Shown here: positions 16,326 to 24,174 of the stretch, piece after piece
Position numbering within the stretch: the first letter of the stretch is position 1
Layout of the letters: each line of letters begins with the position of its first letter
Origin: Streptomyces sp. TLI_171
GTDB taxonomy: Bacteria; Actinomycetota; Actinomycetes; Streptomycetales; Streptomycetaceae
Assembly (NCBI RefSeq): GCF_003610255.1
Contig: NZ_RAPS01000001.1
Span: 7,591,001-7,655,000, forward strand
DNA length: 64,000 bases
Direction of reading: 5' to 3'
Program-made: the position numbers and the translations under genes
Notes under the pieces: model-generated
Told to the model about the DNA's origin: nothing
Seen by the model: the letters and a program-made list of their open reading frames with translations, nothing else
Databases searched by the model: none

Positions 16326-16628
16326 GGCCGCCGGTTGGTCGCCGGTTCGACCACCTGATGGTCAACTTGCCTGGTGCAAGGACCTGTTGCCCAAACCTGA
16401 CGGTCCGTCTGCTGACGGTCCCTCAGCCGCGCCGCCCGCCCCGGCCCGGCCGTTCGCCCTTTCGGCGCCACCTGCAATGACGGTGCGTCTTTCGCATGCC
16501 CACGGGTCGTTCATCCGACGGGCGAAACCCAAGTGGATCAGACCAGTCCGGTCCCCAGGTGGCATTTCCGGCACCTTTCCGGCTGCCTTCTTCTGCGCAT
16601 TCATGTCAACTTTTCGAGGATCGGCCCA

Positions 16629-17525
16629 GTGGACCCAGCGAACGGCTCCGGCCTGAACACCGCCGTGGAGCGCTACTACGACATCACCCTCGACCTGTAC
16701 GAGGACCTGTGGGGCGAACACGTCCACCACGGATTCTGGGACCGGGGGGAGGCCCCGGCCCGGAACGGGGTCGACCGGCACGCCGCCACCGACCGGCTGG
16801 TCCGCGAACTGGTGGACTACGCCGAACTGCCGGCCGGCACGCGGGTGTTCGACGTCGGCTGCGGCATCGGCGGACCCGCCCTGCAACTGGCCGGCCCGCT
16901 CGGCTGCACCGTCGAGGGCGTCACCCTCAGCGCCCGGCAGGCCGCCCGTGCCACCGAGAAGGCCCGCGCCGCCGGCCTTTCCGACCGCGCGCGCTTCCAC
17001 CAACTCGACGCCCTGCACACCGAGTTCCCCGACGCCTCGTTCGGCGCCGTGTGGGCCGTCGAGAGCCTGATGCACATCGCCGACCGGCCCGCCTTCTTCG
17101 CCGAGGCACTGCGCCTGCTGCGCCCCGGCGGCATCCTCGCCGTCGCCACCTGGGCCGTCCGCGACGGCGCCCTCGACCCCGCGGAGCAGGAACTCGTCCG
17201 GCAGATCCTGATCCACCAGGTGATGCCCGACTTCTCGTCCCTGGAGGAACACGAACGCCTGGCCCGCGCCGCCGGATTCACCGACGTCGCCACCGCCGAC
17301 TGGAGCGCCAACGTCGCCAACTCCTGGGACCCGGGCTTCGCCGAGATCCCGCAGTACGACCGCGGCCCCGGCGTGATGCGAGACCTGGCCCGCGAACGCG
17401 GCGTCGACGTGCTCCGCTTCTTCCACGCCGGCCCGCTGATGAAGAAGGGCTTCGACACCGGCGTCATCACCTACGGCGCCCTGCGCGCCACCAAGCCGCA
17501 GTCGGACGCCGGCCCGCAGCAATGA
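16629..17525 (+). CDS. SAM-dependent class I methyltransferase
   Basis: This 298-residue protein has the SAM-binding motif I VFDVGCGIGGPALQLA, followed by the acidic DALHTEFPDASFGAVW and ESLMHI segments. The early VHHGFWDRGE and the overall order resemble RebM-like sugar O-methyltransferases and tocopherol-type C-methyltransferases. I chose GTG 16629 because GAGGA stands about 10 bases upstream; the reading frame is open to 16533, but the added residues look non-coding. Its stop overlaps the carrier-protein start (ATGA). It probably methylates the aryl group, the chain, or the sugar added by the next-but-one gene. Confidence 0.82.
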   Translation: MDPANGSGLNTAVERYYDITLDLYEDLWGEHVHHGFWDRGEAPARNGVDRHAATDRLVRELVDYAELPAGTRVFDVGCGIGGPALQLAGPLGCTVEGVTLSARQAARATEKARAAGLSDRARFHQLDALHTEFPDASFGAVWAVESLMHIADRPAFFAEALRLLRPGGILAVATWAVRDGALDPAEQELVRQILIHQVMPDFSSLEEHERLARAAGFTDVATADWSANVANSWDPGFAEIPQYDRGPGVMRDLARERGVDVLRFFHAGPLMKKGFDTGVITYGALRATKPQSDAGPQQ

Positions 17526-17890
17526 GCGCGCCCACCGCCGGTCCGGAACCGGGGCGGAGCGGAGCCGCCACTGCGGCGGTGACGAGCGGTTCGGCCAGCG
17601 AGCCCGCGCTGGTTCGCGAGGTCGCCGAGTTGCTGCGGGAGATCGTCGGCGAGGACGCCGAGTGGCTGGAATCCATCCGTCCCGACACCCTGGTCGACGG
17701 CGAACTTCTGATCGAGAGCCACGAGTTGGCAGCGTGGAGCCTGGCGCTGCGGGCCCGCTTCGGCGGCCGGGTCGACCTGGTGGGCCAGCTGGCCGAACTC
17801 GACATCGACCGGATCATCGCGCTCACCGTCGGCGACGTCGCCGCCCACGTGGCCGAGGCCGCCGACCCCGCCCCGGGGGACGGCCCCTGA
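17522..17890 (+). CDS. Divergent acyl carrier protein
   Basis: This 122-residue protein has an N-terminal extension of about 30 Ala/Ser/Gly-rich residues, then an ACP-like four-helix pattern. The probable modification site is Ser66 in LLIESHELAAWSLAL. The helix IDRIIALTVGDVAAHV closes the fold. Ser is preceded by Glu, which is unusual. It overlaps the methyltransferase stop (ATGA) and the glycosyltransferase start (TGATG). A carrier between a methyltransferase and a glycosyltransferase suggests that tailoring happens on a carrier-bound intermediate. A non-modified structural homologue is possible. Confidence 0.68.
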   Translation: MSAPTAGPEPGRSGAATAAVTSGSASEPALVREVAELLREIVGEDAEWLESIRPDTLVDGELLIESHELAAWSLALRARFGGRVDLVGQLAELDIDRIIALTVGDVAAHVAEAADPAPGDGP

Positions 17891-19205
17891 TGGGACGCTA
17901 CCTGTTCGTCTCGCTACCGCTGACCGGCCACGTCAACCCGCTCGCGGCGGTCTCCGCCGAACTCCGCGCCCGCGGCCACCAGGTGCTCTGGGCCGGCTCC
18001 GAGTCCTTCCTGCGCCCGCTGCTCGGCCCCGACACGCCGATCCATCCGATCCCGCTGCGGGCCCACCGCGGCCAGGCCGACCGCGGCATGGCCGCCGCCA
18101 AGTCGCGCTGGGACGGCTACATCGTCCCGCACGCCAGGCACACCCTGCCCGGCATCGAACGAGCCGTCGCCGCGTTCCGCCCCGACGCGCTGGCCGTCGA
18201 CCAGCACGCGGTGGCCGGCGCGCTCGCCGCCCACCGGTTCGGCCTGCCCTGGGCCTCGCTCGCCCCGACCACCATGGAACTCACCCGCCCCTACCGGGCG
18301 GTGCCCAAGGTCGAGGCGTGGATCGGCGAACGGATGGCCGCCATGTGGCACGCCGCCGGGCTGCCCGGCGAACCGCCGCACGACCTGCGGTTTTCCCCGC
18401 ACCTGCTGATCGCCTTCACCGGCAGCGCGCTCACCGGGCCGATCGGCCGCCGGACAACGCCGCCCTGGTCGGCCCCGCACTCGCCCCCCGCGCACCCGAC
18501 CCCGACTTCCCCTGGCAGTGGCTCGACCCGGGCCGCCGCCACGTCCTGGTCACCGTCGGCACCCTGTCGCTCGACCTCGCCCAGGACTTCCACGCCCGCG
18601 TGGTCGAGGCCCTGCGTCCGCTCGGCGACCGCGTCCAGGCGATCATCGCCGCGCCGGACGGCACCGTCCCCGACCCGCCCCCGCACATCCTGGTCCGGCC
18701 CCGGGTCCCCGTCCTGGAACTCCTGCCGCGACTGGACGCCGTGGTCAGCCACGGCGGCCTGAACACCGTCTGCGAGACGCTCGCCCACGGGGTACCGCTG
18801 GTGATCGCCCCCATCAAGGGCGACCAGCCGATCAACGCCGCCCAGGTCGTCGCCGCCGGCGCCGGCCGGCGCGTCCGCTTCGCGAGCGTCCGCCCCGAAC
18901 CGCTGCGCGCCGAACTGCTGGCCGTCCTCGACGACCCCGGCTACGCCGCGGCCGCCCGGCGGATCGCCGCCTCCTTCGCCGCCGCCGGTGGAGCGGCCAC
19001 CGCCGCCGACCACCTGGAGACGCTACTGACCGCCGCCGCGCGGGCGGAGGCGCTCCGCGCCGGGGCCGACGGGCCGGAGACCCGGTGCGCCGGGCCGGAC
19101 GACCTGGAAGCACCGCTCACCGCCGCGGCGCGGGCGGAGGCGCCGCTCGGGGTGGCGGACCCCGTACCGACCGAACCGTCCAACGAGGGAGACATCCGGA
19201 CATGA
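17890..19205 (+). pseudogene. MGT/GT1-family glycosyltransferase, interrupted by one frameshift
   Basis: The N-terminal half starts at ATG 17890 (YLFVSLPLTGHVNPLAAVSAE) and reads to about 18450. The C-terminal half (PDNAALVGPALAPR, then VTVGTLS and the nucleotide-sugar motif VVSHGGLNTVCETLAHGVPL) is in another frame. The total of 1316 bases is one short of a multiple of three. The break lies in 18436-18455, a GC-rich CGGCCGCCGG stretch, so a base-calling error is plausible. Restored, it would be about 438 residues with a repeat-like Ala/Glu-rich tail. MGT enzymes transfer sugars from NDP-sugars to aglycones. The decarboxylase-type epimerase at 21015-21974 could supply UDP-xylose. Confidence 0.8.
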
Positions 19206-19966
19206 AGACGCTCCACGACACGTGGCTGGTGTTTCAGCGCCACCTGCTGCTGATGGCCAGGTCGCCGCTGCAGATCGCTCTCGGGATCGCCCAACCGGTC
19301 GTCTACCTGGCGCTGTTCGCCCCGCTGCTGAAGCCCGCGCTGTCCTCGATGGGGGCGGGCTCGATGGCCGACGCGTACCGGATCTACGTGCCCGGCATGC
19401 TGGTCGCGCTCGCCCTCGGCGGCGGCCTCTACGTCGGCTTCGGCCTGCTGGCCGAACTCGGCTCCGGCGTGATCGAGCGGGCCAGGGTGACCCCGGTCAG
19501 CCGGGTCGCCCTGCTGCTCGGCCGGTCGCTGCGCGACGTCGTCACGCTCGCCGTCCAAGCCGCCATGATCATCGTGTTGGCGCTGCCGCTCGGCCTCGCC
19601 GTCCGCCTCCAGGACCTGCTGCTCGCCTACCTGCTGCTCGCCCTGATCTCCCTGAGCAGCGCCGCGATCTCGTACGGCCTCGCCCTGCGGATCGGCAACC
19701 CCGACACCCTCGGGCAGGTCGTCAACAACCTCGCCCAGCCGCTGATGCTGCTCTCCGGAACCCTGCTGCCGCTCGCCCTCGCCCCGCTCTGGCTGCGCCG
19801 CGTCGCCGACTGGAACCCGTTCAGCTGGGCCGTCACCGGCATGCGCGAGCTGTTCGCCGGCCACCCCGGGGACGCCGCGGTCGGCCGCAGCCTCGCCCTG
19901 ATGGCCGCCGTCGCCCTCGCCGCCCTGATCTGGTCGGCCCGCCAGTTCGCCCGCGCCGTCCGCTGA
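19202..19966 (+). CDS. ABC-2 type export permease (DrrB-like)
   Basis: This 254-residue membrane protein has about six hydrophobic segments (for example near residues 25-45, 62-85, 115-140, 145-165, 175-200 and 230-250). RARVTPVSRVALLLGRSL near residue 100 is typical of DrrB-family ABC-2 permeases. The start overlaps the glycosyltransferase stop (ATGA). The gap to the ATPase gene is 35 bases. It should form the membrane channel of an exporter for the cluster product, giving secretion and self-resistance. Confidence 0.9.
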   Translation: MKTLHDTWLVFQRHLLLMARSPLQIALGIAQPVVYLALFAPLLKPALSSMGAGSMADAYRIYVPGMLVALALGGGLYVGFGLLAELGSGVIERARVTPVSRVALLLGRSLRDVVTLAVQAAMIIVLALPLGLAVRLQDLLLAYLLLALISLSSAAISYGLALRIGNPDTLGQVVNNLAQPLMLLSGTLLPLALAPLWLRRVADWNPFSWAVTGMRELFAGHPGDAAVGRSLALMAAVALAALIWSARQFARAVR

Positions 19967-20001
19967 CACCCCGTCACCACCTCCCAGACAAGGACCCCCG
20001 G

Positions 20002-20964
20002 ATGATCGAGACCAGCGGACTGCGGAAGTCCTACCGCACCGGACGGCGCAGGACGACCAGCACCGTCGACGCGGTGACCGGCCTGGACCTCAGCGTGGCC
20101 GAGGGCGAGATCTTCGGGTTCCTCGGCCCGAACGGCGCGGGCAAGACCACCACGCTGCGGATGCTCGCCACCCTGCTGCGCCCCGACGGCGGCGCCGCCA
20201 CGGTGGCCGGCGCCGACCTGCTGGCCCGCCCCGACCAGGTGCGGCAGCAGATCGGCTACGTCGCCCAGGGCGGCGGCACCTGGGACGAGGTGACGGCCCG
20301 TGAGGAACTCGTCCTGCAGGCCCGGATGCACGGCCTCCCGAAGGCCGAGGCCGCCCGCCGCGCCGAGGCCGCCGTCGCCGCCTTCGACCTCACCGAGTAC
20401 GCCGACCGCCACTGCCGCACCTACTCCGGCGGCCAGCGCCGCCGGGTCGACCTCGCCATGGGCGTCGTCCACCGCCCCAAGGTGCTGTTCCTCGACGAAC
20501 CCACCTCCGGCCTCGACCCGGCCAGCCGGGCCCGGCTCTGGGCGGAGGTGCGGCGGCTGCGCGACCAGGGCCTGACCGTCTTCCTCACCACGCACTACCT
20601 GGACGAGGCCGACGTGCTCTGCGACCGGATCGCCATCATCGACGGCGGCGCCGTGGTCGCCGAGGACACCCCGGCCGCCCTCAAGCGCTCCATCGCCGGC
20701 GAGGTCGTCACCGTGGGCGTCGCCGAACCCGACCACGCCGACAAGGCCCTGCACGTGCTGGCCGGCCAGGCGTGCGTGCGCACCGCCGAGTCCCGCGAGG
20801 ACGGCAGCCTGCGGCTGTCCGTCGACGCCGGCGAGTCCGCGATGCCGCAGATCATGCGCACGCTCGCCGACGCCGGAATCGAGACCGCCACCATCGAACT
20901 GCACCGCCCCACCCTCGACGACGTTTTCCTCGCCCGCACCGGCCGCTCGCTGCGGGAGTCCTGA
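20002..20964 (+). CDS. ABC exporter ATP-binding protein (DrrA-like)
   Basis: This 320-residue ATPase has Walker A GPNGAGKTTT near residue 44, signature YSGGQRRR, Walker B VLFLDEPTSGLDP and the switch histidine in LTTHYLDEA. The C-terminal about 85 residues (SLRLSVDAG, TLDDVFLARTGR) match the DrrA-type regulatory tail. The ATG has an AAGGAC site about 10 bases upstream. It energises the permease encoded just before it. Confidence 0.92.
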   Translation: MIETSGLRKSYRTGRRRTTSTVDAVTGLDLSVAEGEIFGFLGPNGAGKTTTLRMLATLLRPDGGAATVAGADLLARPDQVRQQIGYVAQGGGTWDEVTAREELVLQARMHGLPKAEAARRAEAAVAAFDLTEYADRHCRTYSGGQRRRVDLAMGVVHRPKVLFLDEPTSGLDPASRARLWAEVRRLRDQGLTVFLTTHYLDEADVLCDRIAIIDGGAVVAEDTPAALKRSIAGEVVTVGVAEPDHADKALHVLAGQACVRTAESREDGSLRLSVDAGESAMPQIMRTLADAGIETATIELHRPTLDDVFLARTGRSLRES

Positions 20965-21014
20965 CCGTGGCGAACGCTCACAACGGCGGCCCGGCCGCCC
21001 CGAAGGAGGACCTG

Positions 21015-21974
21015 ATGGACATTCGGCGGGCCGTGGTCACCGGCGGCGCGGGCTTCGTCGGCTCCCACCTGTGCGACCGGCTGCGGGAGCGGGGCGTCGG
21101 CGTCGTCTGCCTCGACAACCTGCTGACCGGAACCCTCGACAACCTCGCCGACCGGGACGGCGATCCCGGCTTCACCCTGCACCGCACCGACGTCTGCGAG
21201 CCCTTCGACGTCGACGGCCCGGTCGACCTGGTGGTCCACCTGGCCTCGCCGGCCTCCCCGCACGACTACGCCCGCCACCCCATCGAAACCCTGCGGGCCG
21301 GCGCCCACGGCACCCTCAACGCCCTGGAACTGGCCCGCCGCAAGGGCGCCCGCTTCCTGCTCACCTCCACCTCCGAGGTCTACGGCGACCCGCAGGTCCA
21401 CCCCCAGCCCGAGAGCTACTGGGGCAACGTCAACCCGGTCGGCCCGCGCAGCCAGTACGACGAGGCCAAGCGCTACGCCGAAGCCCTCACCACCGCCTAC
21501 CGCACCACCCTCGGCGTCGACACCGTGATCGTCCGGCTGTTCAACACCTACGGTCCGCGGATGCGCCCCACCGACGGCCGGGCCGTCCCCACCTTCATCA
21601 CCCAGGCCCTGGCCGGACAGGCGCTCACCGTCGCCGGCGACGGCGCCCAGACCAGGTCGCTCTGCTACGTGGACGACACCGTCGCCGGCATCCTCGCCGC
21701 GGCCGCCGCCGACCACCCAGGACCGGTCAACCTCGGCAACCCCGTCGAACTCAGCATGCTCGAACTCGCCCACCGGATCCGCGAGCTGTGCGACTCCCCG
21801 TCCCCCGTCCGGTTCGTCGAACGGCCGGGCGACGACCCGATGCTGCGCCGCCCCGACATCACCCTGGCCCGCACCGTGCTCGGCTGGCAGCCCGCCGTCG
21901 ACGTCGGGAAGGGCCTGGCGGTGACCATCGACTGGTTCGCCCGCCGCGCCGTCGGCGCGGCGGTCGGCGGGTAG
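21015..21974 (+). CDS. UDP-glucuronate decarboxylase-like NAD-dependent epimerase
   Basis: This 319-residue SDR-extended enzyme has the NAD motif TGGAGFVGSHL at the N-terminus and the catalytic segment SQYDEAKRYAEAL with Tyr and Lys. SEVYGDPQVHPQPE, YWGNVNPVG and RLFNTYGPRMR are typical of UDP-xylose synthases. I chose ATG 21015 because a perfect AAGGAGGA lies 5 bases upstream; a GTG at 20967 is less likely. The reaction would give UDP-xylose from UDP-glucuronate, a possible donor for the adjacent glycosyltransferase. dTDP-glucose 4,6-dehydratase is the main alternative, but the WGNVNP block argues against it. Confidence 0.85.
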   Translation: MDIRRAVVTGGAGFVGSHLCDRLRERGVGVVCLDNLLTGTLDNLADRDGDPGFTLHRTDVCEPFDVDGPVDLVVHLASPASPHDYARHPIETLRAGAHGTLNALELARRKGARFLLTSTSEVYGDPQVHPQPESYWGNVNPVGPRSQYDEAKRYAEALTTAYRTTLGVDTVIVRLFNTYGPRMRPTDGRAVPTFITQALAGQALTVAGDGAQTRSLCYVDDTVAGILAAAAADHPGPVNLGNPVELSMLELAHRIRELCDSPSPVRFVERPGDDPMLRRPDITLARTVLGWQPAVDVGKGLAVTIDWFARRAVGAAVGG

Positions 21975-22022
21975 CGGAGGCGGACGGCCCGCCGGTCCGA
22001 CGGATCGTCAACCGGTTGGCGG

Positions 22023-22054
22023 GCGGCGGCGGTCACCCCCTCGGCCGCCGCCGC
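22023..22054 (+). terminator. Hairpin after the epimerase gene
   Basis: A 10-bp perfect stem (22023-22032 with 22045-22054) and a 12-base loop lie about 50 bases after the epimerase stop. It is a plausible end for the plus-strand biosynthetic operon. Confidence 0.5.
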
Positions 22055-22127
22055 TGGCCGGCCCGGCCGCAGCCGCCTTGACTGGTTCCGACCCCACTCG
22101 GACCGTCGCGAACTCGAAGGAGTCGAC

Positions 22128-22373
22128 GTGCTGCGAAGCCTCGCCGTGGGAGCGGCCACCGCCGTTCTCCTGGCCGCCGCGCCCCAGGCCGCCCATGCCG
22201 GGGCACCCACCCCGCCCGTTCCGGTGGCCGTCGCTCCGGGGCCCGCTCCGGCCGCCGGCTCCCCGGTGCTCGGCATGATCCCGATCGGGACGCCGATCGC
22301 CCTGCTGTTCATCCCCGCCGCGCTGATCTTCCTCCCGGTCGTCACCGGAGCCACGCACGAGGGGACGCCCTGA
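22128..22373 (+). CDS. Small secreted or membrane protein, unknown
   Basis: This 81-residue protein starts with GTG after a GAAGGA site. It has an N-terminal signal-like segment (VGAATAVLLAAAPQAAHA), a Pro/Ala linker and a second hydrophobic stretch (IALLFIPAALIFLPVV). Chaplin-like repeats and Cys residues are absent. I do not recognise the family. It stands alone between the cluster and the minus-strand gene 22400-23146, and I see no link to the biosynthetic genes. Confidence 0.55.
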   Translation: MLRSLAVGAATAVLLAAAPQAAHAGAPTPPVPVAVAPGPAPAAGSPVLGMIPIGTPIALLFIPAALIFLPVVTGATHEGTP

Positions 22374-22399
22374 CGGCTCGTCCCTGACGCCCCGTCGGC

Positions 22400-23146
22400 T
22401 CAGGCGGCCGGTGGGAGGGCGTGCAGGTGCGCGGGCCGGTGCTGCGGCCGGTGCCAGCTGGTCGGCAGGCCGCAGGCGCTCAGCGTGGCGCCGAGCGCGT
22501 GGCGCATCGCACTGCGGACCGCGGTGTAAGGACTGTCCGGCCGGTGGTCGCGGGGCAGGCGGCGGGAGGGCTGCCAGTCGAGGTCGACGGTGCCCGCCGC
22601 CTGCGGGTCGTCCTCCGACGCGTGCGGCCGCACGGTGATGCCCGCGCCGTGCCCCCCGGCCGCGACCGGCACTCCGGCGAGCACGGCGATCCGCCGTACC
22701 GCGTCGGCCAGTTGGGGGTGCACGTCCGCCTCCGCGGGTGACGGCTCGGCCGGGGCCGCCGCGCCGCGCGGGCGCTCGCCGGACGGCTCCGGCAGCGGGC
22801 CGACCCGGGTCCGGGCGCAGGAGGGCAGGCGCTCGGCCGGGATGCCCAGCGCGGGAAGGAACTCCGCCAGCGCCGTCTCCATGCTGTCGGCGACCGACTC
22901 CCGCATCCGGTGCCACGGACCGTCCGGGCCGCCTGCCGCCGCGGCCTCCTCCAACCGGGCCGACGCCACCCAGCGCAGCGTGATCGCCCCGAGGCACGGA
23001 TCCGCGGCATGTTCGGGCCCGGTCGGACAGAGCAGCACCCCCGGCCCGTGCCCCCCGTACGCGACAGGCAGACCGGCCAGCAGCAGCGCCTCGGTCACCC
23101 GATCCGCCAGCTCCGGATCGACCCGCGCCCCCACCACCGCGTCCAC
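22400..23146 (-). CDS. Internally duplicated protein of unknown function
   Basis: This 248-residue protein consists of two similar halves. Residues about 1-110 contain LLLAGLPVAYGGHGPGV and a second half, about 140-235, contains IAVLAGVPVAAGGHGAGI; each half ends with a conserved region rich in Trp, Arg and Ser. A Pro/Ala/Glu-rich linker joins them. No catalytic motif is clear and there is no signal peptide. The start is GTG at 23146. A candidate promoter (TTGACG at 23231-23226, 19-base spacer, TAGTCT at 23206-23201) and an inverted repeat at 23236-23248 lie upstream. Confidence 0.7.
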   Translation of the reverse strand: MDAVVGARVDPELADRVTEALLLAGLPVAYGGHGPGVLLCPTGPEHAADPCLGAITLRWVASARLEEAAAAGGPDGPWHRMRESVADSMETALAEFLPALGIPAERLPSCARTRVGPLPEPSGERPRGAAAPAEPSPAEADVHPQLADAVRRIAVLAGVPVAAGGHGAGITVRPHASEDDPQAAGTVDLDWQPSRRLPRDHRPDSPYTAVRSAMRHALGATLSACGLPTSWHRPQHRPAHLHALPPAA

Positions 23147-23235
23147 CCCGGCCCTCCCTCGCGCTCGCCCGTCGCAGGGCGGCTCCGGCCGCCCGCCGAG
23201 AGACTACCCAAGGGCTGGTAAAGGACGTCAACAGG

Positions 23236-23248
23236 TGTGCAGTGCACA
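23236..23248. promoter_or_regulatory. Inverted repeat TGTGCA-G-TGCACA
   Basis: A perfect 6-1-6 inverted repeat lies just upstream of the candidate -35 of the minus-strand gene 22400-23146. Its size fits a dimeric repressor site. No regulator can be named. Confidence 0.35.
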
Positions 23249-23286
23249 GTTGTTGACAGCCGGTGCGCGGCCGGGCTGCCGGGCCG

Positions 23287-23991
23287 TCAGGAAGCCGTCG
23301 GCTGCGGACTCATCGCCCGCTCGTACAGCTTCTCCCGGGTCCGCCCGAGCAGTTCGGCGGCCTTCTTCCGCGACGCCTGCTCCGCTCTGTCGAGCGCGCC
23401 CGGGTAGTCCGCGGACATCCCCGAGCCCGCGCCGTAGTCGACCACCACCGTCAGGCGCAGATTCCCGTCGCAGACCGCCGAGGTGAAGCTCAGCTGGTCG
23501 ACCGGCCCGGGGATGGTGTCGGTGAGCGGGTGCCGGACCGCCACCTGGTAGCCCTCCTGGCCGAGCCCCCCGCCGTCGGTCGGCTCGAACTTCCGCGTCT
23601 CGGCCGGCTTGGGCCCGCCGATCGGCGACCTGGCCGAGGCCGCCGAGACCTCCAGCCAGTGGCAGCCGCGAGCCGCCTCGAAGACCGTTGCGGTGATGTT
23701 CACCCGCCAGTCCTCCCTGGCCGGACCGCCGACGAAGCTGCAGCTGAGCGACTTGGAGGGGTCGCCCGCGATCCCGTCGGTCCGCACCGGAATGGTGCTG
23801 CGCAGTTCCCCCGGCAGGCCGGGATCGCCCACCACCGCGCAGAGATCGTCGACCGTGCGGTACCAGCCGACCTGTTTCGCCTTGCTGTCGCCGCTGCCGC
23901 TGTCACCGCCTCCGCAGCCGGTCAGCAACACGAGGGCGACCACCGCGAAGGCGGCCGCGCCGGTACGAGAGGTACGACTTCGACTCGTCAC
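23287..23991 (-). CDS. Predicted lipoprotein, unknown function
   Basis: This 234-residue protein has a basic start, a hydrophobic core (AAAFAVVALV) and a lipobox LLTGC near residue 26, so it should be lipid-anchored outside the membrane. A Gly/Ser-rich tether follows, then a domain with scattered cysteines (near residues 51, 84, 108 and 174) that could form disulfides. The general appearance is of a DUF3558-like actinomycete lipoprotein. The GTG start faces the divergent PP2C gene across a 183-base region with two inverted repeats. Confidence 0.8.
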   Translation of the reverse strand: MTSRSRTSRTGAAAFAVVALVLLTGCGGGDSGSGDSKAKQVGWYRTVDDLCAVVGDPGLPGELRSTIPVRTDGIAGDPSKSLSCSFVGGPAREDWRVNITATVFEAARGCHWLEVSAASARSPIGGPKPAETRKFEPTDGGGLGQEGYQVAVRHPLTDTIPGPVDQLSFTSAVCDGNLRLTVVVDYGAGSGMSADYPGALDRAEQASRKKAAELLGRTREKLYERAMSPQPTAS

Positions 23992-24003
23992 CTCATCAGG
24001 CTA

Positions 24004-24046
24004 GTGCGGTGACCGCACGTGTTCACCGGGTTTCCGAAGCCCGGTG
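24004..24046. promoter_or_regulatory. Two inverted repeats in the lipoprotein/PP2C intergenic region
   Basis: GTGCGGT-G-ACCGCAC (24004-24018) is a perfect 7-1-7 repeat. CACCGGG/CCCGGTG (24024-24030 with 24040-24046) forms a 7-bp hairpin. They sit between divergent genes and may be operator sites; no regulator is evident. Confidence 0.3.
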
Positions 24047-24174
24047 CCGGGACGGCCGGTGGGCCGCGGCGGTCACCCGGCGGGAGCAGGCGAATCGCGG
24101 ACCCCGGCGCGAGCAGCGCGGCCGGATGTGCTTCGCTTGTCGCGGCCAGGCGGACCGGAAAGAGGTGGGCGGAC

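Larger units (their letters stand above)
16132..16628. other. Divergent intergenic control region of the gene cluster
   Basis: This 497-base region separates the minus-strand ligase operon from the plus-strand methyltransferase operon. I see one candidate promoter for each direction (16192-16220 minus, 16297-16325 plus) and a short inverted repeat GACCA-cctga-TGGTC just after the plus promoter, near 16349-16363. I find no gene supported by codon pattern in it. A longer start for the methyltransferase at 16533 would use about 96 more bases, but that extension does not look like protein. Confidence 0.6.

Noticed and set aside
16533..16628. Longer start for the methyltransferase
   Set aside because: The 32 added residues have no family similarity and the GTG at 16629 has a good ribosome site.
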